From the NCBI GenBank assembly GCA_028456385.1, contig JALNQF010000043.1, forward strand, positions 1 through 64,000: a stretch of 64,000 nucleotides of DNA, in the 5' to 3' direction. How positions within the stretch are numbered: the stretch's first letter is position 1; each line of letters begins with the position of its first letter. The notes beneath the pieces are model-generated. The model was not told where the DNA came from and did no database searches. It saw nothing but the letters and a program-made list of their open reading frames with translations. The translations under genes were made by a program, and so were the position numbers. This DNA comes from Ophiosphaerella korrae (taxonomy: Eukaryota; Ascomycota; Dothideomycetes; Pleosporales; Phaeosphaeriaceae). Positions 19,877 to 31,962 of this stretch are shown one piece after another.

Positions 19877-22163
19877 CAGGTTTCATCACGAAAGTAAACC
19901 TAATTCTCGATCAACAATTCACAAATATCTCCTCGTTAGTTCCGCAGCCATAGTTCTATATGTAGGGTTGAATATGACAACAGTAGTTTCAGCTCTCACT
20001 CGTTTAGTGTGACTTTGGGGAATCTGTTTCACAAGACCTCCAAGAATATGGAGCTGAACCCGTGAAGAGCGAGCGACGCTGTCATTGAGGTGCTCTTCGT
20101 TCACTAATGGATGATGCCAGCCATATTGTTGACCATGGGTTTCCAAAGGACCAACCTACCGCGTTGGTTCAGGAATGCCCTGAGGAGGATATGGGGCATG
20201 AAAATGAGTCTGATTGATTAATTGTTGATGCAAATAAGTTTGTCCTCAGGAAGCTTCCGGGCTCTGCTGGCCGACGGCGGCTGGATACATGACGCCTGTA
20301 CTATACAGGTAGTTTGAAGGACGCAATTAGCCTTGCAGGCGGCCGGTGAGGAGGAATACAGTCAACATACAGCTTTAGCGATTCTGCTGCACCTCAAAAG
20401 CTTTTCCAAAATTAGGGTAGAGAAGACCATTTGGACTGATGCTGTAGCGAAAGGGCTGTACAGGTTTTTAACGGCATTAGTAGTGGGCTCGACCGGGTAG
20501 ATCACCCTAGGTGGCTTGTTGGGGCAAGCCCCTGAAACGAAGCTAGCGTATGAGCAAAAGTGGTAAATGTACGTCTGATTGCGGTCAATAATCAATTGGC
20601 TAAAAATTGAGTGTGTTGTGATCACATTTGTCTCAAATGATTAGCCACAAACGTGAAAGGAGGGCCATACAGCGATGCTCCGCCTTAGCAGCACCGAAGT
20701 TGCCTGGCGACGTTGGAACGTGCTTTGGCCAGTGAAATGTTATGGCCAAGGTGCCTCGAATGACTCTTATTGCTCAACAGGGATTGGATTCTGAGTCTCG
20801 AATTTCGTAAATGTTCCAGCCCTGTACAGTGACTAGAGCAGATCGAGAAGGGTGAACGGCATCCAAGGTGGAGAAGACGGTGGAGGTGGACGTGACATTA
20901 GAGGAGATGGTAGTGGTAGGTTAAGGCCCCCGTGCCGAGGAAAGTGGAAATCAATATCCATGCCTTGTCCTCTACAGAACAATGACACAAAAATTTCCTC
21001 CACTATGCATTGTTGCAACTAAGCTATCAAATCTAATGAGTGACAGATGTAGCATCGCTGGTTTCAATTTGTACTACAAACAAAAAAGAAAATATCCTAT
21101 TAGCTTTACGCCTCAAAACCCGGCTTCAGCTGTGGTGTATCTGAACCTTGAACGCTGTGTGTATCTAAACCAGGAGGATGCTTCTCGGCCATCTTCTGAA
21201 CACTATCTGTGACCGAACCCTGAGCGTGATTCGTGACTGAACGCGAAACCGCTATAATTGCTTCAATCATTTCGACAGCAATTATTACTGACACAGTACC
21301 TGCTCAAATCAGTTTTTCTGATCTGACAATATAAATTTTTTAACTTACTACAAGGTGTAGCGTGGTGTTAAAGCCTTTGCTAACGGAGAACGTAAGAACC
21401 TGAGTGCTTATCAACCAATGTAGCTCAAGTGAAATTGTACATGTAAGAATCTACTGAAACACCACCAGAAGAAAATACCTACAACGGCTCCCAATATAGT
21501 TGGCTTGCATGGCAGGCAAAAGCTATGTAGAAGCTATCTTTCACAACTCACACAAGGAGAGGATTAGGCCACGGGCAAAATTCAAGTCCTGCTGAAGGGT
21601 TGAAGCATATCTGGGATTTGCGCTTAACGCTAAGATCATTATAAGAGCAAATATAGCTAGTTCTTCAGTCTCCTCATTGCGCGACATTGAGACAAGTATG
21701 AAGTGGATTTTGCATCCCGGCCTTCCGCAGCAGGCAAGATTTAGAAGGGGAGTTTCCCTCTAAACCTTGCCTGTTTGGGTGACCGGAGGATAGGGAGGGC
21801 CGACTTCCACGATATATCATGCACGCTTCCCAACAAGGCTGAGATGTCCTTCTCACCGCCCTCCTGGTCGTTCACCGGAAAGCCCTGCATCATCTTCTGC
21901 CTTCTTTTGAGCCGCTGTCCATCACCAGAATGGTTCAAACTTCTGCACCTTCCTGCGAGGCAAATGTAGGTGGCGTATCCAAGAGGTCTTCCAACCATTT
22001 TGGATGGCTTCTATCAAGCTTCGCATCATTGATTACGCCCGAAAAAAGTTTTAGTCACCTAGACAGTGTCAATGCCACATCTCCCCGTCTGGCCCGTACG
22101 TTACTCCTGCTTATCTCTTCTATGCCCCCCTTGCTGTTTTGTACAGAAAGCTGACTTAGCACA
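19877..22163. other. Gene-poor stretch
   Basis: No domain is recognised. A minus-strand frame at 21294-21106 (62 residues, hydrophobic start MSVIIAVEMIEAIIAV) and a Pro-rich one at 21018-20833 could be remnants of one small gene, but neither has support. Confidence 0.4.
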
Positions 22164-22528
22164 ATGAAGTTTGAATGCAAAGTGTCCAGCTGCACAGAAT
22201 CACGCTCGGACCCAGACCTTCTCAACTGGCATATGGAAAAAGATCATACTACCGTTGATCTTCGCTTGTCTGCGGTTGTGGCGCAACAGTTAGTGGAAGT
22301 TGCAGATGCCTCTCTACCTGAGGATGTCTGCGCCATATTATCGATCAAGCATTTAGGTGGAACTGCAAAAAGTGTTTCGGATTGAGAGTGCTTGCACGCA
22401 CTAAGTCCAACTGTGTCCAGTTTCTGCCGATTGTAAGTTTCGATGCCCTTACTGAATGCGAGCATATTGCGGAGGAAGTAAAAGTTATTCTAGGCCGGTA
22501 TGCTTATGATAAAGCATCACAACTGTAA
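22164..22528 (+). CDS. Possible small zinc-binding protein
   Basis: From ATG 22164 the frame encodes a C-x4-C-x12-H-x4-H pattern (C5, C10, H23, H28), the spacing of a C2H2 finger. It runs to 22385. In another frame from about 22345 the sequence WNCKKCFGLRVLARTK continues to LGRYAYDKASQL and a TAA at 22526. A spliced product is plausible, since CATTTAG at about 22343-22349 resembles an acceptor, but no good donor fixes the intron. No wider family is recognised. Real gene status is uncertain. Confidence 0.3.
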
Positions 22529-23161
22529 TCAGCGTACTGTCAGATACCGTCTCTGTTTTGGAATGGTTTCCCGCTTGAAGATATTGTACCCATCGAAGAC
22601 GATCGCCTTCAGCTAGAGGCAGGCAGAGATCTTCCGCTCTCTTGCCTTATCTCTTAATGCGATGAGCGGGTTTGCTCATTTATGTCATTAATTGTTCTAG
22701 ATAGTCCTTTGTAATTACTCTTGCTTTCATCTTCCACTTCATCACCGGAAGTTCTACCACAGTCCTAAATTAATCAAATCAACTTCATGTCTCCTCACGC
22801 GATTGCCATTGTATGAGTGTGTTAAAAAGGTGGACAAATAATTTGTTTAGAACATGTTTAGTTGCTCCTTTGGCAGGCTCCAAAGCCCAGGGCTGACACC
22901 ACCAACACTGGCAACCTAAGTAATGGCTAGGTAGAAGTTTCGGTGGAGTGCGATAACGTACTAGCTTTTAAAACTAAGGAGGCAAGCATTACAGATTTTG
23001 GTTCTTGCACGACGTTGCTTTAATCCCGACCTGCATTTTATGTCAATATTGAACTAGCAAAGCCGGGGTGAGTTATAAAGCACACCTGAGCAATGTAGAG
23101 CGATAGCATAGAGATTTAGAGTGTGGCGAAGTAATGCCAGTGCCTTCAATGTACATTGGCC
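22529..23161. other. No recognisable gene
   Basis: AT-rich and stop-dense. It contains the 3' flank of the membrane protein gene. Confidence 0.45.
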
Positions 23162-24683
23162 TCAGTCCTTGACAAGATAGTGTGTTACCACCGAATTCTT
23201 TTTCGACTGGCGCTCCCACTCAGACGGAAGAAGGTGCTCATATTCAATGCATCGCACGCAATAATTAGCTGTCCCTACAGTTAGCCTACTCCTTCGATAT
23301 GATCGCACAGTGACACACTTACCCTTCGGATCTCTTGCCTTAGCGACATATTCCGCTATCAACGATATGATACTCCACAGCGCTCTCAGTAGGACAATAT
23401 CAGCCAGCAGCACCGAAACAATAAGAGCAGATGTCAATTTGCGCTCTGGCTTCTGGCATAGATATGTTGAGAAAATTGTGGAGAAAGTGACTTGTGGCTT
23501 GCCGGTCGTTGCTCTGAGGGCGTCGTAGCTATCGGTTGCTGGGCCGGCAGCGATCAAGCCAAATTTAACACTCTTGTAATTCTTCGTGATATTTTGCAAT
23601 GCCATCTCATCCGTGAGAATGTTTGCGTTTTTGACTATGCCCAGATCGGCAGAGACTGCGCTGTAGAACGACCTCGCAAGCAAATCTGCAGAGTAAACCA
23701 TTTGACGCAGCGGCGACTTGGATGATGGGTCGATTTTGAAAGATCCATTTCCGCTGAAAAAGATACTGCCTCCATCCTGAAGGAAGAACCAGTTCCTCGC
23801 GAAGAATGAATCGGACATTATGTTGGACGACTCGCCAGATGGCCAGAAATCTACAGATGCTCAGCAAGCTGTGTTAATAGTGTAGGGAGTCTCATCGCTT
23901 ACTTAGGCTTCCGCTTTGCCACCGCTTATTTTTTTCTGGGTCTTCTTCTTCATTCGCCTTTTCCATCTTCAAGGCTGTGTCAAGCCAACCATATGACATT
24001 AGCGATTCCGCCCACCACATCGCAGGGTCATTAGTATTGTTACTTATAACGAACTGATACAAGTTGTGCTGGGCAGCATATGCCCACATATCTGGCCTTT
24101 TATCGTTAAGATTATATCTCTTATTAGCAGTCGTAGGTGCTAAGTCGTATTCCGTCGTGAAGTTGAAGCGCATAGACCCCTGGAGGTTCGTGATGGAACA
24201 AGAGATAGCTGCCATCAACTGGGGACCAAACCTTTGCCAGGATACTTGCTGTGCCGTGCGGCCCATGTGTTTAGCCATTTCAATCTTAATATAATTGATG
24301 GCGCAATCTTCAAGGACATTATTCAGGTAGAGCATGGATGGTACAGGAAGCGCATCATTTTCTTGGATATTCCTGATACTACCCAAGGAGTAAATGAAGC
24401 CATTCTTGTCCGTGTTGAACTTTTGCTGAACGTTGAGCTCTTTGGGCTCGCAGCTTGGCGATAATTTGTTGATGCCGCTGAAGACCGGCTTGTCATACCA
24501 CATCTTTTGCGCTATGGTTGTGTTGGGATATCTCGAGTAAGATACGCGCAGATCGTAACCAGTGACAATAGTATTGAAAAGCGAGAGCAGAATTGTCGCA
24601 ACCAGAAATATTATGATTACAATTGGTGTATAGAATCGAAAAGGATAAGGCTTAGAAATGTTGTATTCGAAGTGCCAAGTCAT
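23162..24683 (-). CDS. Uncharacterised fungal transmembrane protein, three exons
   Basis: Exons are 24683-23903, 23850-23323 and 23274-23162; together they encode 473 residues. Intron 1 (23851-23902, 52 bases) has GTAAGC and CTGTAG borders; intron 2 (23275-23322, 48 bases) has GTAAGT, a CTAAC branch and TAG. Intron 2 is a multiple of three and lacks stops, so a naive reading runs through it. The N-terminus (MTWHFEYNISKPYPF) precedes a membrane segment (about 20-40: IVIIIFLVATILLSLF). A long middle with Asn-X-Ser/Thr sites and cysteines should be extracytoplasmic. A second membrane hairpin (SALIVSVLLADIVLLRALW) lies near residue 385, followed by a short Cys-containing tail (NYCVRC). From memory this is a widespread fungal membrane family of unknown function. 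All three frames are open, so the gene looks intact. Confidence 0.7.
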
Positions 24684-26322
24684 TGCTGCCAGTGCAAGTC
24701 GTACAGTCTATATTAGAGTGGAGATATTGAAAAAATGAAGATTAGAACGGCGGCGAAGCTATGGCGTTTTTAAGTGTTTAATACGTGCCTTGTACTACGT
24801 CCTGTAACCCCCGTGGTCTTTTGTGTTTATCGCCCCTAAGCAAAACGAATCAAAGCACATGTGTAGCGTCATCGCATACGCCCAAACTTTTAAGGTTTCT
24901 ACCTGCGTCTTCAATGTTACAGAAGCCCACCAATTACTGACAACTAATTTAGTCAGGAAAGACTTTATTCTATAAAAGTCAAACAAAACTATCGGAAAGT
25001 ATGACAGTAAGATATCTATGAACCGGATTCGCGGGATTGTTGACGCGCGCAAATAAAATGCTTTAATAAAGAGACCGTCTCCGGAATATGAGGGTAGGCT
25101 TATCAGAGTAGCCTTCATTCAGTCAGCGTTTCGCTAGCCCCAGGGCCCCCAGCTACCCCTGTGAGCCATCTTACCCTTTGCCATTCTCGTCGACGCACGA
25201 CATAGTAAAAGCAAATTCAATGAGACTATTTTGAAGTCTAGAGAGAACTATGGTAGCGATATGAGTACCTTCAAAAGGTTATGATAGGGTTTACCTGCCA
25301 GATAGGCTCGGGTAACCGCGAGGTCTTAAAAATCAACGTTCCTGGGGTTTTCCATAATCAAGCTGACTAAAAGCATTTTCCTGCATTGTAAAAGCCATGA
25401 ATTCGTGGTTAGAGGGAAGATAAGCTAAAATTTCTCAACGATAAACCAATTCCGGCTATTTAATTGGACACTGCTGGTACAGACTTTCTAAACATTTAAT
25501 AGGATATGTTCAGCATGCCGAAGGACAAAGCAGATTAATGTATTGAATGTAACATTGAGCTGCAATTCGAATGATTTCGAATAGATTTACCTAGGTAATG
25601 TTTTTAGAACATAATTTCAAAGCCGGTGCTTAGCCTATATTTGCCATTCGATAAGTAGAGCAATTTCGAGAATTCCGCGCAAATCCAAACATTGAATAGA
25701 TGAAATGTTCCCATCATTCCGCCGTCGCTCATTCAGTATATCAATATAGTAGTCTACAACCTCGCGGTTGTTTTGTTTATGGTATCTATCCAGCTCTTTT
25801 GCCCATCTTTTCTCAAGAGAAAGAAGCGCCCGCTTTCTACAAGCATGTTCTGTACCACAGACATCCGCATCAAGAAACCTCCTGTTACCATACTGATCTG
25901 TGAACTAGCAGAGCAAATGGGCGGTAACCTATTTGGTTTTTAGATTCAACATAAACTTTGTCTAGAAATCTTTGTCCTTCGAGATCGTTTTTGCCATCTC
26001 TTAGGGTTGTTAAAAATAGAACATTTCAAGGGAATTTTGGAAGTGGAGGATTACCTATGAATCTTTTCTCACGTATCACAAACACAACCTCCTCTTCAAC
26101 GTACACTATGAGCAGCCTCTATGCATCTAACTTTGACTTTGCAGCCCAACAGATATCAAGGCTCTCTAATTCGTGGTTGGCTGTAATTTTTTCTTTTCTC
26201 TGTTCTTTTTTACCATAAATATAATAGCCTTCGCGTTGAATCATGCATCTGTAGGTACCTGAAAGTGTATCGGGCTCTGGTGTGTTAATTATCCAAGCCC
26301 GTTGCATCGGTTCCAATAGCCT
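24684..26322. other. No recognisable gene
   Basis: AT-rich DNA with only short frames. No repeat ends or domains were seen. Confidence 0.45.
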
Positions 26323-27348
26323 TTAACGCTTTTTGATCTCCGATAGATTTGCAAGCTCAAGCTTCTGATCAAGTAAATCTTTGAGTCTCGATACCTTAAC
26401 TTTAAACTTCAATTCATACTGCCTAAGTTCCTCATGCTCACGTTCTTTTTCTCTCCGCTCAAGTTCTTTTTGTGTATCTTCAAAATCAATTCTCTTGAGC
26501 CCAAGACTTTTGCTTCCACGCCCAATGTCAGCTTCTTTACTCTTAAAATTTTCCTCACGACATTGAAGCTCGCTTTCTTTACGCTCAATTCCTTCGCGTG
26601 AAATTCCTAAACACTCGTCTTCTCTGTGTACCTTCTCTGTGCGCAATATCTTTCTGCTCAAGTTCCTGGCGGCACTGGATGAACTTACTCCTCTGATTAT
26701 CGGCGCCCTTTTTGGATGTCTCCAAGTCGATTTCGAGCATTGCTCGGTTGAACTCAAGGTTATCCTCTGTCACTGTTTTCTCCTGGCTTAATTATCAAAG
26801 TTCCCTTTGAAGTATCTGTATGTTCAAATGTATTTTCTCAACTTCAGCTCTTGCCGCTTTCAACTCGTTTACAAGCTCGTTTTTCCCGTAACATCCCACC
26901 AGAACGTATTTTCTAATATCTTCGGTTTTTGTCGGAGTGCATGCTTCCATACTGATCGTATTTTTCAATAGTTTATGTTCGGTCTCTTCCAATTCTTTCT
27001 TGAGCGCTGCCATGGACTCCATGGTGGCGGAAGCATCTTTTTTCCCCAATGTTACTAAATAATTCGGTTGCGGTGCCTGAATACCCTTTGCACCCGCTAT
27101 GGATATATTGCAAATGCTGTACTGGCCTTTCTGGTTATGATGGGGTCTTCGGCCCTGAGACCTGCCTCATTATCTACTTCGGTAGCATTGTTGTGTACTG
27201 CCATTTTAAGAGAAGTGCTTGCCATGGGATTATCCGTTGACCTGAAATTTATCGAAGGAGATAAAGTATCTAGCGTGGGAATGCGCATTCCACTCATTGC
27301 TCTTCCCTCTGCTGCCCTGATATTCGTCTCGTCATTCGAACTAGACAT
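26323..27348 (-). pseudogene. Coiled-coil protein gene, probably broken
   Basis: Minus-strand pieces follow one another: 27348-27097 (Ser/Thr-rich start MSSSNDETNIRAAEGRAM), 27049-26795 (MESMAALKKELEETEHKLL, ELKAARAEVEKIHLNIQILQREL), then 26773-26585 (LEFNRAMLEIDLE, RQELEQKDIAHRE) and 26650-26323 (REGIERKESELQCREENFK, DTQKELERREKEREHEEL, RLKDLLDQKLELANL). Most of the product would be charged heptad-type coiled coil. The first two breaks may be introns, although no clean borders were found. The overlap of the last two frames near 26640 needs a frameshift. Function unknown; it could be a structural or septal coiled-coil protein. Confidence 0.4.
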
Positions 27349-28689
27349 GTCCCGTGAGCTCTGATATCAGGGCTGTTTGGTTTGTGTACCTTGATAAAAC
27401 TAAGGTGTGCACTGCGAATTGGGTTGCATTATTGTTGAAGTTATTAAATATGTCTTTCGTTGTGACATAACTCTCACGCAGTCTCTAGTGACTCGGCCCA
27501 AGCGGTCCGTTGTTAAGGCATTTTTGAGAAGTAGTCATTGAACACCAGTTATGTATGGCGCTGAGGGTATTGTGATACAATCCACTAGATCTACATGGCG
27601 AACTGTAGAGCTTTTGGTAATACTGTTTGGTTATATCTAATTCATATTTCTATTTGCTGGATACTGGTTCATACGCATGACACCTGTAGTTTGACAACTT
27701 GTCGCATGGGGGCTGCGAAATATTGGTTATATCAAAAAATTTCAACAAACATGTGTGACTAAGCAGATTCTCACCCGCCATTCGAGATCAAAATCTAATC
27801 AAATAGTGTTGAATGCAAACAAATAGTCAAGCATAGCGCATCAAGTCACAGAGTATCTTAGCCTACGCTAAAGCCGTGCGAGGCTGGGTATGGGCCAACC
27901 TTGGCAGCATATCAGAAATGTCGGAAGAAACTGAGTATTAGGAGCCGTTGCTCATCTAAATTACAATCATACAAGGTGCATCTGGATATCTGGATATCTA
28001 ATGAGCCACGACCACTCATCCGTAGCCTGATCCATGAATCGATGGATATAACCAATGCGTAGGAAGATGACTAAGTAAAGGCCAGGGCGTTCAGACGTGT
28101 CAGGTCACCAGTGCACTGAGCATTGACTCAATGTATGACAAGCTCCACTACCATCAGCCTTATCTTCAATTGAGCCATACCGATGCATGCAAGCGTGCTC
28201 GGCCCCAACATGTGCGTCGACGCACCTCAGCCGCAGATTCATGCGCTGATGTTGTCCAATGCTGATTCGCTGACGACAGAGTTGGGCCCTCAGCAACCCA
28301 ATTTCCACATCTGTGGGTTATTACCTTGTGCATCCTGGAGACGTGCAAGCACAGGTTTCCCGGCCACAGATTTGTTTCATGGGTGTGAAGTGGGATCATC
28401 GACGCAATTTGCGGTCGACCGCCGCAAAAGTCAGAATTTAGCGTCCTGCACGTCCCTTGTCTCCTTATTACACTTCCACAAAGGCCGTTGGCTTTCCTTT
28501 GTACCCCGAAATAGCGCCTGGGATCGTCGCCAATACGGGCTGACCCGCAGCGCCATCAATGGGAATAATGCGCACAAAGTCAGCTATAATGCTGTGGTCC
28601 CCGCTGTCCTCCTGCAACTTTATTGGGCACTTTGCAGCTTGTAGCTGAAGCTGAATATATCGTCATTGATATTTGCCCTGACATACAAC
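27349..28689. other. Upstream region of the GMC oxidoreductase gene
   Basis: No supported gene. A 14-base perfect palindrome, GTGCGTCGACGCAC, lies near 28210-28223. A plus-strand frame at 28183-28644 has no recognisable motif and is probably chance. Confidence 0.45.
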
Positions 28690-30407
28690 ATGGAATCACG
28701 GAAGTGGAGAGCGTTGCTCTCAATAGCTTGTCTGAGCACCACGGCAGCTGCGGCGTGTAGTGGAGACCTGTATGATGTTATTGTTGTTGGTAAGAATTGC
28801 CTCATGCAACTAAGAAAGCAATTGCTAATACTGACCAAGGATCCGGACCTGCTGGCATCGTAGTCGCAGACCGAATGAGCGAGGCTGGAAAGAAGACCTT
28901 GCTGCTCGAGCAGGGTGGCCCTTCATATCACATCACCGGCGGCACTGCACGACCAGGCTGGCTCAACGGCACAGATCTCAGTCGTGTGGACGTACCCGGA
29001 CTTTACAAATCCATATTCACAATTCCAGATGGGAATCTCATGTGCTCTGCGAACCTAACAAACGGTTACCAAGGATGCACAGTCGGTGGAAGCACAGCGA
29101 TCAATGCCGGGCTCTTCTTCCAGCCTCCTGCAAATGATTGGGATCGTTACTTCCCTGACTGCTGGAAGAATGCGGATATGCAAAGCGCAATCAAGAAAGT
29201 CAGGTCGAAACAACCATTCACCGACAATCCTTCTCAGGATGGTAAAAGGTATTTGCAAAGCGGTTACGATGCGGCAAAACAATGGCTGGTAGACGGCGCT
29301 GGGTACAAGGAGGTTGGACTCAACGACAATGCCGAACAACACGACAAACGCAAAGTTTTTGGTCATCCGGTATACAATTACGAGGGTGGTCAAAGAAGTG
29401 GCCCAGTAAAGACGTATTTGCAGTCTGCGCTCAAGCGGGAGAACTTTTCGTTCAGGACAGGCGCACGTGTCCTCCGCGTGCTACGAGACGGAGACGTCGC
29501 AACCGGCGTCGAGCTAGAGAGCACCGGACAGCAAGCTAACTCTACATCCGAGATATGCGTCAAGAAGGGTGGTGACGTCATCTTGTCAGCTGGTGCATTG
29601 CTCAGCCCTCAAGTTTTGATGTGGTCCGGTATTGGGGATCCGGAAATCCTGAAGAATATCTCAGCACTAGGCTTGATCAAAGTTGCACCTCAAGATTGGA
29701 TCAATAACACAGCCGTTGGCGACAAGGCTTTCGATAACCCCAATACCTTCATCGAACTTTACTCTGATGCCATCTCTTCGTACACCCACAACTACTCGGA
29801 CCCAATACCGGCAGATCGCGACCTTTACCTGAATTCACGTTCCGGACCGTATTCATTTGCCTCCCAAACCAGCGCATTCTGGGACTACATTGAACAAGGC
29901 GATGATGGCGTCATGTGCCAGGGTACGATTGACAGCGCTGGTGCCATGGACTATACCAAGAACGGTACCATAACGCTGAACGTGTATGGGACTTCAGGCT
30001 TGCGTTCCCTCGGGCGCGTAAGCCTCGATGCAAAAGGCATCGCACTTCCATCAGCCAACTTCTACGCTGACAAGCGCGACGCCGAGGCTGTGGGGACCTT
30101 CATTCACAGTATCTTTGCGAAGCTGCCTCCATCATTAACACCTCTCAATATCGCAAAGAATTCGACACTAGAACAATTAACAACTTGGGTCAGTACTCCC
30201 AGTCAGTATACAATGGGCAATGTGCAGCATTGGAGCAGTAGCTGTCGCATTGGAACTTGCGTAGACAAGAGTGCTAAAGTGATTGGTATGCAAAACGTAT
30301 TCGTAGTAGACGCATCTATCAGCGCCCCATTGACCACGAATCCTGTTATGGGAACGATGATTGTTGCCGAGAGAGCTGTAGAGCAAATATTAGCGTTAGG
30401 TAAATAA
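28690..30407 (+). CDS. Secreted GMC oxidoreductase, cellobiose-dehydrogenase flavodomain type
   Basis: Exon 1 is 28690-28789 and exon 2 is 28840-30407; the 50-base intron has GTAAGA, a GCTAATACTGAC branch region and AAG. Joined, they encode 555 residues. A signal peptide (about 1-22, hydrophobic LLSIACLSTTAAAA) precedes the FAD-binding GSGPAG (34-39, GxGxxG) and LLLEQGG. GCTVGGSTAINAGLFFQP matches the second GMC signature region. Near the C-terminus NVQHWSSSCRIG supplies the catalytic His and TTNPVMGTMIVAER the paired Asn. The overall sequence, notably WDRYFPDCWKNADM, fits CAZy AA3_1-like flavodomains. There is no cytochrome or cellulose-binding domain, so electrons may go to O2, quinones or a separate partner. 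Cellobiose or a related sugar is the inferred substrate. Intact. Confidence 0.85.
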
Positions 30408-30461
30408 TCGGGTTGAAACTCTGGGAGTTGGGTATATAACTTTTAAAATTTAATGTGGAGG

Positions 30462-31240
30462 TTATGAAAGCTGTGTGAGCAGCTCGTTCATTCTTCTCAA
30501 GTAAACTTTCCCAATACCCCATCGCGCTGAGAACCATTCCGAAATTCTCCTAAATCCTTGAAAATCTTCTTCCTCAACAATATTTTCTTGACAGGGTCTC
30601 GTGTTTCTAGAACCACTAGACCTGCTCTTAGTACATAGCATAGGTCTGCGAATGGCAGATGAGCCACTTCTGCTTCAATTGATATTTTCGCTATTGCAAC
30701 GCGAATCATGTCTCATGACATGCGGCGTGAGTAGTTGAGTGTTAAAAGGGCTTTGGCGAACTCGGGTGTTGGCGAGGCGAGCGTGTGGGGATGTTCGAGG
30801 GTCTTGGAGAGGTGTTGCATCTGTGATGCTTGGAGAAGAACGTGCGAACTATCGAGAGAATCAATTCTAAGGCTAAAATGGGTGAAAATTGAAGTCGGCG
30901 TACCACAAGGCCACCGCAATAGCGCCACAATGCAACCAAGTGTGCGGTTGCGGCTTCTCTATCAATATTCTGATACAACCTTGGATACGATCATCTGCTT
31001 GATCGTATGATTCATTGGCATTCAAGCCATGGTACCGCGAGTAGATGTATTCCATAACATGTCCCGAGGCTATTGTAACAGCAGATCGGAAATGCACTTT
31101 TCTTGGAGAGCTTGCATACGGGCGCGGTGGAGACGGCGGAATGATTAGACCGATTGCCTTTTCTAGATGTTTGCAGATTGAATCGCTGGAAATGAGCGTA
31201 AGTTGAGAAAGTCGTGGTAGAAACTGGCAAGCGTTAGCTT
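30462..31240 (-). pseudogene. C-terminal part of a fungal-specific transcription factor, broken
   Basis: Minus-strand fragments give SAVTIASGHVMEYIYSRYHG near 31085-31020, then from about 30928 LRWPCGTPTSIFTHFSLRID, HVLLQASQMQHLSKTLEH, a TGA at 30713-30715 (MS-stop-DMIRVAIAKI), LPFADLCYVLRAGLVVLETRDP, a frameshift near 30597, and finally RISEWFSARWGIGKVYLRRM to a TAA at 30462. The order and motifs resemble the C-terminal region of Zn2Cys6/fungal_trans regulators. The TGA could be a mutated Trp codon. No Zn2Cys6 finger was found upstream, so the gene is truncated as well. It converges on the GMC gene, 55 bases away. Confidence 0.45.
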
Positions 31241-31623
31241 CTACCCTCCCGATTGAAGATATCGTGGGGCAGCATACCGGTCAAGCATTATCAGACTGGC
31301 TCGCATCTAAGTAATAACACCAACTAGCTTAGAGTTTTTTGTATCCTTTGCTCCTAGACCTAGCATCCTAAACGACGCAGCACAACTCGCTAAGGTTTGA
31401 GTTGCTTGGGTCTGCAACCCGTGGCCAACTTCGTAGACTGATGTGCATGCCAATCTGCATAACTTCGATATCAAGCTCAATTCTACTCTGAGGTAAGGCC
31501 GGCGCTTGCTTCATGGTGCGATGCAACACACATTCAATAATATGTTCACGTTGCGGACATGTTGGCCTTGTGGTGAGCTACAAACATGAGTATAAAGCGG
31601 GCTCTTAGGACCATGTCCATTTC
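31241..31623. other. No recognisable gene
   Basis: Possibly the lost N-terminal region of the transcription factor, but no zinc cluster or frame is readable. Confidence 0.4.
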
Positions 31624-31962
31624 TTATTTGCTGTGATAGGTCATCCACACACCCTCTAAGATGATGATACTCGAGCAGTATTGGACACCATTGCTAAATG
31701 CATGGGCAAACTCTTGTAGAAAAACTGGGAAATTAACTTCTGTAGAATCCAAGGCATTAGTTGTTAGCTCTGAGAGCTCTGTAGCAGACGCAAAATTCTG
31801 TGGGTCATCTATACATACTACGATAGCGCGAAGAAGCTCCATCGATTCACGGGGCGTGAGATCTGCATGCGAACATGTTTCGTGGTGTAGTGCTAGAGAC
31901 TCGAAATCATACATTCTACGAATAATTTGTCCCTTATAAGGTGTGTAATCACGATACTGCAT
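31624..31962 (-). CDS. Hypothetical 112-residue protein
   Basis: An ATG-started open frame with balanced composition (MQYRDYTPYKG start; a helical stretch around ESMELLRAIVVCIDD). No domain is recognised and no neighbour suggests a role. It may be a chance frame or a fragment. Confidence 0.2.
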   Translation of the reverse strand: MQYRDYTPYKGQIIRRMYDFESLALHHETCSHADLTPRESMELLRAIVVCIDDPQNFASATELSELTTNALDSTEVNFPVFLQEFAHAFSNGVQYCSSIIILEGVWMTYHSK

